Shown here: positions 1-13,165 of the stretch, piece after piece
How positions within the stretch are numbered: position 1 is the stretch's first letter
Layout of the letters: the number at the start of each line of letters is the position of its first letter
Assembly: GCA_030562195.1 (NCBI GenBank)
Contig: JAUJPP010000012.1
Coordinates: 2,170,001-2,234,000, forward strand
Origin: Nipponacmea schrenckii
Lineage: Eukaryota > Mollusca > Gastropoda > Lottiidae
Direction of reading: 5' to 3'
DNA: 64,000 bases
Made by a program: the position numbers and the translations under genes
Notes under the pieces: generated by a model
What the model saw: the letters and a program-made list of their open reading frames with translations, nothing else
Databases searched by the model: none
Told to the model about the DNA's origin: nothing

Positions 1-2
1 AG

Positions 3-821
3 ATCACAGAGTATTTAGCCAATATTTACCGTCCACATTTCACCTATATTAATTTCTGTGGAACGAAAATGGACAATTTCTTACCTTATAATTTAAAGTT
101 AGATATACCAATGTCGTTTATTGAAATGGATGATAAGGAGTTTCAGAAGGGCCAGTTTGATCACAGATGTATTGAAGGTGCAATGAAAATGAACTACGAC
201 ATTGATGGTGTATTCCACGTCAATGATGATATTCTGTTAAATGTCTGGAATTTGCCAGGAATACCCACTGATCATGTGTGGTTTCAGAACGATTTGCAAG
301 AGGTTCCATTTTCTAAATCTCAAATACCCTCAGTGTATTGGAAATGGGCTGAAAAGAATATTTCTTGGTGGCCGTGGCACAATAAAGATATGGGTAGATT
401 TAAACTGAAAGGATCCATTGATACTCTGAGAAATTTAAGTAAAACCGAGCCCCTAGCTGCAGCTTATATAAATCAAGTTGATAAAAACACTGGAGGTAAA
501 CGGGATATTGGGTTCGCTGGTAATTCAGATATTGCATATTTCCCACAGAAAACTTTCAAAACTTTTTTATACGCTGCTCAAGTACAAAGTCCTTTTACAA
601 TATATCTGGAATTAGCAGTACCCGGATTAATAGCGGGAGTGACTAATCTACATGATGTGATCACATTGCCGGGAAAATATATCTGGTTCGAGGAAAGGCC
701 ATTCTACGCACAACACTATAATGCATCGGAAGTGTTTTTACACCCTTTGAAAATTAGTGGTTGTGTATCCAAAAAACCATGTAAACAGTTTCTGTGTGAG
801 AAATATTTATCGTGTTTGTGA
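3..821 (+). CDS. DUF288/STELLO-like glycosyltransferase, 3' part (partial)
   Basis: The frame is open from base 3 of the window to the TGA ending at 821, so the protein starts upstream; the ATG at 69 is internal, because the 22 codons before it continue the same domain. Near the middle is a hydrophobic strand followed by the acidic motif VNDDILLNVWNL, which looks like the metal/nucleotide-sugar 'DD' motif of DUF288 (STELLO-type) proteins. The preceding segment with YRPHF, TYINFCG and SFIEMDDKEFQKG also has that family's flavour. The last 40 residues hold four Cys. No intron is visible in the 819 bases. It converges on the zeta-crystallin gene, with 240 bp between the stops. The DUF288 assignment rests on motif memory, so a generic type-II membrane glycosyltransferase remains possible. 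Confidence 0.55.
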   Translation: MTEYLANIYRPHFTYINFCGTKMDNFLPYNLKLDIPMSFIEMDDKEFQKGQFDHRCIEGAMKMNYDIDGVFHVNDDILLNVWNLPGIPTDHVWFQNDLQEVPFSKSQIPSVYWKWAEKNISWWPWHNKDMGRFKLKGSIDTLRNLSKTEPLAAAYINQVDKNTGGKRDIGFAGNSDIAYFPQKTFKTFLYAAQVQSPFTIYLELAVPGLIAGVTNLHDVITLPGKYIWFEERPFYAQHYNASEVFLHPLKISGCVSKKPCKQFLCEKYLSCL

Positions 822-1061
822 AATGTTCTAGCAGTATTTATTAAGTGAATAATGACATAGGTAGAGCAGGGCAGTGGTAGGTGTAGACCGAATAAGAAAA
901 ATAATAATTGGAACCAACATTTGGTGAATACAAAATGTTTTAATCATGATGTATTATTTATCTTTGATTTTCGTATTCTATGTCGCTAAATTGTTTCTGG
1001 ATATTGAGCTAAACTTCGTCCATATTCATATAAAAATCCTTTTTGTCAGCTTGAAACCTCA

Positions 1062-4259
<3,198 letters not shown>

Positions 4260-4489
4260 TTTACTAGTGTATTATCGTCTTATCTACTAGTATATTGTAA
4301 TTGGTGTAGTGTATCTTGTCTGAATAAAGATAGTGCAAGTTAATTAATTGTAGTGGTGAGATGATATCACCTCTCTTGTCTATAAACACGGTTCAGTTTT
4401 ATACACCCAATTACAGTTCATGTTAACCTCTTACTAGTTGTCAATACATGAATAGATTTCACCAAAAACTGAAGTACAAATGGTATCCG

Positions 4490-4696
4490 AGAGAGTTCTT
4501 AAGAACTACGTAAAAATGCGTCAAAATTTGTTTGTGAACACAAAAGGGACTACAGTTTTATCTAATTTGCATGAAATTTAGTTTAATATTTATATTGATG
4601 ATAACCTACAATGTTTGAGTCTCAACCTGTTTTAAAACAGGAAATATACTTAAAAGTGGGCTTATCTTGATTAGCAGCCACTTGTTGATACTCTCA
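4490..4696 (+). mobile_element. 5'-truncated pearl/HINE-like element fragment
   Basis: A diverged piece of the same family as the intronic insertion at 14074-15117. It has a core phrase (aaaatgcgtcaaaatttg, then a T-rich segment with tatattgatga) and the 3' end AAAGTGGGCTTATCTTGATTAGCAGCCACTTGT-type tail at about 4652-4690. The TATACGCCCAC head is missing. Confidence 0.55.
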
Positions 4697-4872
4697 GTAG
4701 TATAGTTGATTTGATATTACAACCTATATAAATATGATTTACAAAATGTAACTTGTGGTTTAACTAATTTTTGACCTCACCCAAGGACTATTCAAGATAT
4801 CAACCTCTCGGTTTATCGACAAACTATGCTAATACAAATGCATTTATATATTTACTAACCATCGTTATACAG

Positions 4873-5542
4873 CACGGGTTTTCGTGACATGGTATATTTA
4901 TTGATAATGTAGGCCTATGTATAGTACTCTATGACTATATATATATAACAGGGGATGCAACTAAGTCAGAAGTACCTTGATAAAACATCACTCTACAACG
5001 TTATAATTTAATCAATCTGCATAAATTTGGTCTCGACGTGTAGCTAAAAGCCCATTCTTTCGAATCAATTAATAAAAGTTGGGCTCACATATTTAATGTG
5101 ACCTTTCGGCCGTTTTTTCGTAAATTTCATATAAGCACTTCCGTTTTTTTTATTATTATTTCAAGCTGATTTGGATTGAAAAAAGTCATTCGAATATTAA
5201 TGATAATATTTAAATTTTATTTTGTCGAACGTTATTTAATTCCCTTTCTTTTTTTGCTGTACGAAAAAACCGGAAGTGCTTATATGAAATTTACGACAAA
5301 ACGGCCGAAAGGTCTATACTGTTAAATTTTTACATTAAATATGTGAGCCCAACTTTTATTAATTGATTCGAAAGAATGGGCTTTTAGCTACACGTCGAGA
5401 CCAAATTTATGCAGATTGATTAAATTATAACGTTGTAGAGTGATGTTTTATAAAGGTACTTCTGACTTAGTTGAATCCCCTGTTATATATATATTCATAG
5501 AGTACTATACATTATCAATATACCATGTCACGAAAACCCGTG
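4873..5542. mobile_element. Foldback (long-TIR) transposon with 8-bp target duplication
   Basis: Two ~280-bp arms (about 4873-5150 and 5262-5542) are near-perfect reverse complements around a ~110-bp loop. The termini read CACGGGTTTTCGTGACATGG on both strands. The direct repeat TTATACAG flanks the element at 4865-4872 and 5543-5550, an 8-bp duplication as made by hAT-type transposases. There is no coding capacity, so it is non-autonomous. The end itself (CACGGGTTTTCGTG) is almost a palindrome. Confidence 0.85.
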
Positions 5543-5550
5543 TTATACAG

Positions 5551-6440
5551 TGGTGGTGGAGATCGTAGAGCCAGCCACACATTACCATTTATTGAGGTTA
5601 TATAATCAACACGATACTCACTATACATATACGGCAGCTATCTACGTTAATATTACACTATTAACATAAATATAATGCCAGCAACCTCAATGCAGAAGTT
5701 ATACAAATATGTCTACAACTAGCATAGACAAATTAACTAAGTGCACTTACGATTTCTAGTCTCACAAGTCTGACCGATACAACTTTAATATCTAACTTTT
5801 ATATCAACCTGATTTGCTGATTCACGTAACGCTCTGTTTACTTCATAAAACTACCAATAATAAACTGTATATTGTGATATTGGAATTAAGGGTAAATGTT
5901 TATCTTAAAGCGGCAAGTTAAATATAGTTTTACGTGTAATAACACGCCTACTAACTATGTAGCATAATAATATTTAAACTAATTATCGTTGTTCTGTGGA
6001 TCTAAACACACTAAACAGGGGACAACAATTTTAGCAGTAGGTTTAGGTCCTAGATTCAAACAAATAGAGTCAGCATAGAAAATACTACTATCGGTACATG
6101 CCCCTCTTTAATGGTTAAATCGGATACGTGAAAATTGAATCATTGATATCATTGTGACAGTGTCATGTGTGTCACTGATAACAGAACGTTGTGGAGTGTA
6201 GGGTTCTAGAGATAAGGGCGAAATAAAACGCTTATTCATATGCTTGCTGGTCTAGAAACTTCCACATACTGATTTATAATACTGGGTCAACTTTTTGCAA
6301 AATACTTAGTATAATAAAATGTAGATTGTACGCCTAGCATGTTTTACATTCATGAGCCTCATGGATTTTATTTGGATGAACGCTAAAAACAAAGTTATGA
6401 TGACCTTATTGTAATTCTAAAACAGCGTCCTAGGCCAAAG
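5551..6440. other. Intergenic, nothing recognised
   Basis: AT-rich sequence between the two foldback elements. No exon, RNA gene or clear repeat was recognised on either strand. Confidence 0.5.
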
Positions 6441-7411
6441 TAGGGCTTCGGTTCACTGTCATTTAGGCACACTTCATATATTATTTAGGTCCAGTGTTAT
6501 TAGGCACGGCGTTTTTGGCACATTTCAATTAGGCACATACTCAATAAGGCACACTCATTTTAGGCACACTCAAATTGGGCACACTGTCATTAAGGTACGA
6601 TGATTTAGGCACACCTTCAAAGAAGGCACATCATCAATTTTGCAAACATTCATTTAGGCACACCTTGAATTAGCCCCACATTAATTTAGGTACCCCTCCA
6701 GACATATCTCCTTTTTGCTACAGATTTACAGAGGTACATTGTGTCACCTGGTGGACACACACTCATATCAAAAAGTTTTGAATCATGTCGTAGTGAAGAG
6801 TCATTCAAGCTCCCGAACAAACTATATGTATCGAACTTCTAATTTTAAAACAAAGGTATACTGCGTCCTAAAATGAACATAAAACTGAAATAAAATTATT
6901 GGAGTTTTATGTTCTACTGCTCTACATCTAATGGGCTAATGAAGACGGACAACGCTATGTAGTGTGCAATGTGGGAAAATTTGTCAGGACAGCGGCATTA
7001 GTCTACTCTTTTTGCGATTTCCAACTGTCGAGGGGTCTTTAATGGTAATGGCCTGTAGGGACTCTGTTTATTGTCCATCCGTACGACTAGACGCTTTTTA
7101 CATGTCAGTCCCTCAGACCTGCATAATTGACATGGGGAAACTGGGCTGAAAAATCCAAAAATACCTCATTGAAGATGTGTCTAATTGAAGGTGTGTCTAA
7201 ATCACTGTGCCTAATTGACAGTGTGTGGAATTTTACTGTGCCTAAAAAGAGTGTGTCTTATTGAGTATGTGCCTAATTGAAATTTGCTTAAATCGCTGTG
7301 CCTAAATAACACTGTGCCTTAATGTCATGTGCTTATCTTACCGTGTGCCTAAATTAAGTGTGCCTAATGCACTGTGTCTAAGTGAGGTGCGCTTACCTCA
7401 GTAAAACCCTA
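6441..7411. mobile_element. Diverged foldback element with reiterated TTAGGCACAC arms
   Basis: The left arm (about 6441-6690) repeats TTAGGCACA/TTAGGCACAC every 14-20 bp. The right arm (about 7165-7411) carries the reverse complement (GTGTGCCTAA) with the spacer words in matching order, for example CAATTAGGCACATACTCAAT at 6526-6545 against its complement near 7258-7277. Both ends approach TAGGGYTT. No target duplication was found. The centre (about 6880-7010) resembles part of the SINE-like sequence seen at 8248. Confidence 0.65.
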
Positions 7412-7616
7412 CATATGCAAGAACGCTGGCATAACTGGAAAACCTATAGTTCCTCATTCCATGTACATGTAACAAGTCGCCTGTTTTACAATATGATACG
7501 TTGTCTTTAGAAAAGCAGTGCTAATAGACTTTAAAGCTACCCTTACATATTTACTTCTGTCTGGAACAATGATAATTAAAACAACATTTTATTCTCAATA
7601 TTTACAAATGCAAAGT

Positions 7617-10600
7617 TTAACATTTATGGGAAATGGAATGAGCTTTGCCGCCTTCAAACACAGTTTTACCATTATCACAGAATCGTACTCTGAAAGTAGA
7701 AACAAGAAAACACTTTCCAAAATTCTGATTACATTACTAAATGTACAATGTAGGCTAATATTTATAACCTATTATACACCATGGAGTGGAGTATTCAAAA
7801 TATGTTTTTTGTAACGGAACATGCTTAGTCTTATTCTACCCGAATATATTTCTATAGATAGGTTACTGTAATGATTTTAAAATGATCAAAAAATTCCAGT
7901 CCATATTTTTGATATAACTAGCCATTATATATCTATATGGATGTCGACCATACAAATTTTACTGTAAAATACTTACTGATGACTGTCTACAAGTTTCCTA
8001 ACAGAAACGCTATTGACTTTGATGGCATCTGGTGTTCCAAGTGCAGCTAGTCCCGAACCTTTCTGATATTTAACTTTAACACTGGAGACCGTACCGACGT
8101 CCTTATTTACAGCTACAATATGTTTCTCTTTATTGGCACTCTTGGTAATAAAATGATCTTTTCTGAAATGATACAACACTTTTTTATAAATCAAATGAAA
8201 CCTCAAACCATATAGTAAGTCCATATCTTACTTTCTTTCACATTGATGGGAACCGCGGTGGCTCAGTGAGTTAGACGTTTTCTCGCTAATCTGAAGGTCC
8301 AGGGTAACATTTTAACAGGGTTTAAGCGTCTAGTCCCAGCTACAACTCCCTCGATAGTTGGATATCGCAAAAAGGTTAAGCGTATACCCCTGCAAATTTC
8401 CCTCATTGCACACTGAATGGTGTTGTTGTCTTTATTAGACCACTAGGTGCAGAAAGTAGGATGTAAAACTCCTCTTCATTGATTGCATTTCTAGGACCTT
8501 AAGTAATTGTAAAGACAGTCAAAAGGAAACTTAAATCAAACCCGTCATGGACTTTATACCGAAGGCTTATGTACTTTTTGTGTGCAGAATGGTGGATGTA
8601 ATATCTTATTTCATTTCGCTCACTTGTTTTCATTTTCTTGTCCGTTTTTTCCTTTTTACCTAAATATGTTACATACGCTACCTTGAGAACTCAATCTCTT
8701 TTGTACTACCATGTTGTCCAACAATTGTGATAAAGAATCTTCCAAAGGAGTCTGGTATAGAGGTAGGAACGTCAATTTCGACAAAATATTCGATACCTGA
8801 AAGGGATTCATAATTTTTTTATGAGAAGAAATTCAGCTAAATGGATAAACAAGCAAATGAAATGGAGAAACAAAATAGATCTATAGTATAGTATAATAAT
8901 CCTTTACTGCTCGTATTTTGTCTATGAATTTTCGTTTCGGTTTCTCCATCCTTGATTTAACGATGTCCAACGCCGTATCCGAACCACGACATATAAACCT
9001 TAACTTCTTTGATGATATCTTATAAATGTCAAAAACCGTATGTTACAACGAAGCAGTTGACCAGTTCTGGCAACAGTCCTACAGGATCTTTTGTCTGCCT
9101 CCTTGACAAGATGTTGATTTTCATTTCAGTAGTTCAATATCTGGTTATAATTTAGACTTTATAGGTTAAACTGAATCAATCTTACCACAAAATGGTGTGT
9201 GTTGAGTAGTACTGAGATAGTAAGATCCTCGTAGATTCATTGTTTTGTCAGCATTGAGACCCATCTGTGGACATCCACCAGAACAGCCATGGCAATTACC
9301 ATTTTCATAATCCTTCCAAGAATTGCATTTGTGAGCCAGAAATTTGCAGGTTGATTTGATGGATTCGAGGAAATAATCGTGTGATCGCCCATGGCTACAA
9401 GATATAGCTCCAGTTATATCTACGATAGAATTATAACCGTTTCACTTGCATCCAACTTGGAATATCTATTTTTTATGTCTATGGTTTGTTAGGAATAATA
9501 CAATTTTGAAAATATTATTGCATCCTTACAAGCATGGCCCGGATGGTGATAATCTAGTAATGCACTTAATTAAATTTTGACGTTTCTGCTAATGAAACTA
9601 GATATAAGGTTCCAATTGGTAATGGCGATATGGATGGAAGGTGTTTTCTATTGCTTATGCTGATGGAATTAGATGATAATGTATCCATCGAGTTTGGTAA
9701 TGATATTTGTGAAGGTTAACGGTCTCGCTTTAAATAATGATGATAAGATTGATAACTGATGATTATGAGGCTATCGGTGATGTTGATGGAGATGATGATG
9801 ATTGTGAATGCGAGATTCCTTGATGATGATGTTTATGCTGTTGTTCTTACTTACGAGAGAAATCTCCGTGGAGTATATTTTGTAAAAGACTACCAACTGG
9901 ATGATCACTACATCCAGGTTGGTCCATACCACCATTAGGATAAAAATCTACATGTCCTAATGGTTTAATCCATCCATAACCTTATTATGTAAAAAAAAAA
10001 AAAATAGATTTTAGGTTTTTAGGTTAATTAACTATAGATTAATACGTTTGATTTCTGTGTCTAATATTGGTTTAGAGAGTGTACAGGTTTTCTTATTATT
10101 TTTTTGTTTCTTTCTGCTGAATTCTAGTTAGACAAGGAGTTTCAAATGAGCATTATATGAGATGTCGGTTTATAGAGGTTGTCGTTTGGTGATGTTTCAC
10201 TGTATGTAAGTCTTAAAATATGATTTAGAGTCACAGTTCAGACAAACAGTATAGATTAATACACAATACATAAAATACAATTTGCTGTCTGATTATACAC
10301 GGTCCTGGGAGTTAATTTTATCCAGAACCCCACTGAAAGGTAAACAATTATATACATAATTACAGTTAAATACAACACTATAATAAAGAGGCGATCCATT
10401 AGGCAAAATGTAGAGAAAATCAAACTAAATAAACGCCACTACTTACCTGCTACTCCTGTAAAATCTGCCCCATCAGAATGGATCACATCCACAAAGTGAG
10501 CATCAGAAGCATCAAGATGGCGAGAATTATCAAAATGATCAAACATTGGTTGAGCTGGGTCCATACCTACAACAAAAAGGAAGTTAATCACTATCAGTGA

Positions 10601-12671
10601 ATGCTTAATATGTCACTAGCAGTATATCACTAGTGTTAAGTGTATCACTAGTGTCGTGTCACTATCAGTGTATCACTCTAGTGTCGCTTCACTATAAGTG
10701 TATTAACTATAGTGTCGCTTCACTATAAGTGTATCACTAGTGTCGCTTCAATATAAGTGTATCACTAGTTTTGCCTCACTATCAGTGTATCACTTGTTTT
10801 GTTTTCAATATCAGTGTATCACTAGTGTCGCTTCACTATCAGTGTATCACTAGTGTCCCTTCAAGTGTATCACTAGGATCGCGTCACTATCTGTGTATCA
10901 CTTGTTTTGTCTCAATATCAGTGTATCACTAGTGTCGCTTCACTATCAGTGTATCACTAGTGTCCCTTCAAGTGTATCACTAGGATCGCGTCACTATCTG
11001 TGTATCACTTGTTTTCGTTCACTTGCAAGTTATCACTAGTGTCCTTAAGGTATCACTAGTGTCGCTTCACTATAAGTGTATCACTAGTTTCGCTTCACTT
11101 TAAGTGTATCACTAGTGTCGCTTCACTATAAGAGTATCACTAGGATCGCGTCACTATCTGTGTATCACTTGTTTTGTCTCAATATCAGTGTATCACTAGT
11201 TTCGCTTCACTTTAAGTGTATCACTTGTGTCGCTTCACTTTAAGTGTATCACTTGTGTCGCTTCACTTGAAGTGTATCACTATTTTCCCGCTTCACTATA
11301 AGTGTATCACTAGTGTCGCTTCACTATAAGTGTATCACTAGTGTCGCTTCACTTTAAGTGTATCACTTGTGTCGCTTCACTTGAAGTGTATCACTAGTGT
11401 CGCTTCACTTGAAGTGTATCACTTGTGTCCCTTCACTATAAGTGTATTACTAGTGTCGCTTCAATATAAGTGTATCACTAGGATCGCGTCACTATCTGGG
11501 TATCACTTGTTTTGTTTCAATATCAGTGTATCACTAGTGTCGCTTCAAGTGTATCACTAGTGTCGTGTCACTATCAGTGTATCACTCGTGTCGTGTCATT
11601 ATAAGGTCATGTCAATGTCGTGTCTCTATCACTAGTGTATCACTATCAGTTTATCTTTGTGTTTGACTATCAATGAAGACTATTATATAATCTCTCCGTT
11701 GATGTTTGTGTTTTGAGAAGAATAATGTATTTTTAAGATAATTTTTTCTTTAAAAAAAAGTCCACAAAAGGACCTGTGGAATCTACATAGGAATAAAACT
11801 TACCAGTAATTCTACCTATACCTCTAGCATGGCTTCCAATATTACCACTGATCTGAGCTCCCAGGCTGTGCCCGATAAGATGTACATTGTTCAGATTAAC
11901 ATGGGCGGCCGAATGAAGGTTTTGAATGAATAGGGCAGTCTGTTTAGCCACCAAGAAGACATTAGCTGTGGCTTGTTCATACGGTAGCTGAGCGCCATGA
12001 CCCCAATCCACAATAAATACATTGTAGTCTCCCTGTAATGCAAAAATACCAAAATGATATTTTCAAAATATCACCAAGAGTCTTGTGAGATTTAGGATAT
12101 CGGCAAAGAAGCTGACAGGCGGAATAAATGGGGGACAAATATACTAGAAACAAAATGCCCCCTCTAGCTACTCTCCCCCATACTTTGCTGGGGCTCAAAC
12201 ACATTTTAGACACACTTTAAACACGTTCCATGCATGTTATTCAGTGTAAACTATAACTAAATACCCAACCTAAGAAATAGAAAAATACTATGAACTTACA
12301 TGGGCTAGTAGAGCTGCTTTAGTCACCGGCATCCATCCTGTATTTTTACTATTCATAAATCCATGGATTAGAAATTTTGTTGGTTTACTGGCGGAGAAAT
12401 GAGAGTGACTGATTGATTTAGACCAACTGGAATGGGAAGCGTTGGCTGCAATAACGACTGGGGATTTACTTTGTCTCGTGTACAGATTAAACGACGTCTG
12501 AACATGAGCAGGATCTTGTGGCAGTGTGTTTAATTCACTCCACGTTTTAAAGCATCCCAAATCACCATAACAACGTTGTTCCCGCTTCTCGTGGGCAGAC
12601 ACTGAAACCAAGATGGCGAGTAGGAGAACGATCATGGTGAAGAAATATCCTGTTCCCGATGAATTTTTCAT
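7617..12671 (-). CDS. Secreted pancreatic-triacylglycerol-lipase family protein, complete, 8 exons
   Basis: Ester hydrolase of the pancreatic lipase family, probably secreted and acting on acylglycerols. Coding exons in transcript order: 12300-12671, 11804-12032, 10447-10566, 9855-9980, 9186-9419, 8682-8796, 7977-8162, 7617-7689. They total 1455 nt, 484 aa (vertebrate enzymes ~465). Hydrophobic residues 12-26 form a signal peptide ending at SVSA. The catalytic triad is visible: Ser180 in GHSLG, Asp203 in GMDPAQP, His292 in SCSHGRSHD. The disulfide-bounded lid is Cys264-Cys290, about the usual size. GHVDFYPNGG precedes the lid. Residues 362-484 form the C-terminal PLAT domain. The last exon is small and encodes VRFCDNG and a terminal Cys. 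Introns hold a minisatellite (intron 2), a microsatellite and a SINE. Whether it is a true triglyceride lipase or a phospholipase cannot be told from the sequence. Confidence 0.93.
8248..8520 (+). mobile_element. tRNA-derived SINE-like insertion in lipase intron 6
   Basis: It starts with CCGCGGTGGCTCAGTGAGTTAG, which fits a tRNA A box (TGGCTCAGTGAG). A degenerate B-box-like segment follows, then a unique body ending around a gtaggatgtaaaactcc block. The last block recurs inverted at about 3820-3850 and loosely at 6895-6915, so the family is dispersed in the window. Confidence 0.55.
9670..9840. repeat. Imperfect GATGAT microsatellite in lipase intron 4
   Basis: Runs of gatgatgatg with interruptions, lying just upstream (forward coordinates) of exon 4. 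Confidence 0.6.
10585..11665. repeat. 28-bp minisatellite in lipase intron 2
   Basis: About 1.1 kb of tandem units built on GTGTATCACTAGTGTCGCTT followed by CACTATAA (28 bp). Shorter variants and higher-order blocks occur: the stretch ggatcgcgtcactatctgtg recurs several times. It fills nearly the whole intron between the exon carrying catalytic Ser180 and the exon carrying Asp203. Units near both ends are the most degenerate. Confidence 0.9.
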
Positions 12672-13165
12672 AAAACTAAATTTTTATGAGAATAGACCAG
12701 GTTTAAAAGGTGTGGGTAGCTTCTGATAGGGTGTCAGATAAAATAGACTATGATAAGAACGTATTCTAGCTTATGATGACGCAATGGTATGATAATGCTC
12801 CGGCCCCGTTTTAAATAAATAAAGATCTTTGATTTTGAATATCAGATTCCTTATTACCACCAAGCGGGACTGCGTTATTTAGCGTGGGATTCTGACTTGA
12901 TTGACTTAATATGTATTGGGTCTCGGCGCAACTGAACACAATAAGAGAAGTCTTTCTATGTATCCTTGGTTTGCAAACACAAATATCAACGGAAACACAA
13001 AAAAATTTAACATGAATAATATTGCCATAATTATATATTTGAAAATTTTAAAACAATATATCCTGATATACATGTATGATATGATATACAAATACAAATC
13101 TATTGCGACTGACACAGTCTGGAAGACACTGTTTAATAAACCCGCTCTCAGAAACGCTCTAAGAT

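Noticed and set aside
6460..7400. TTAGGC repeats resembling the nematode telomere unit
   Set aside because: The hexamer always sits in TTAGGCACA(C), spaced 14-20 bp and present in both orientations around a centre, so it is a foldback repeat and not an interstitial telomere.
10585..11665. CRISPR-like array appearance of regularly spaced repeats
   Set aside because: Units are contiguous without unique spacers and the context is a eukaryotic intron.
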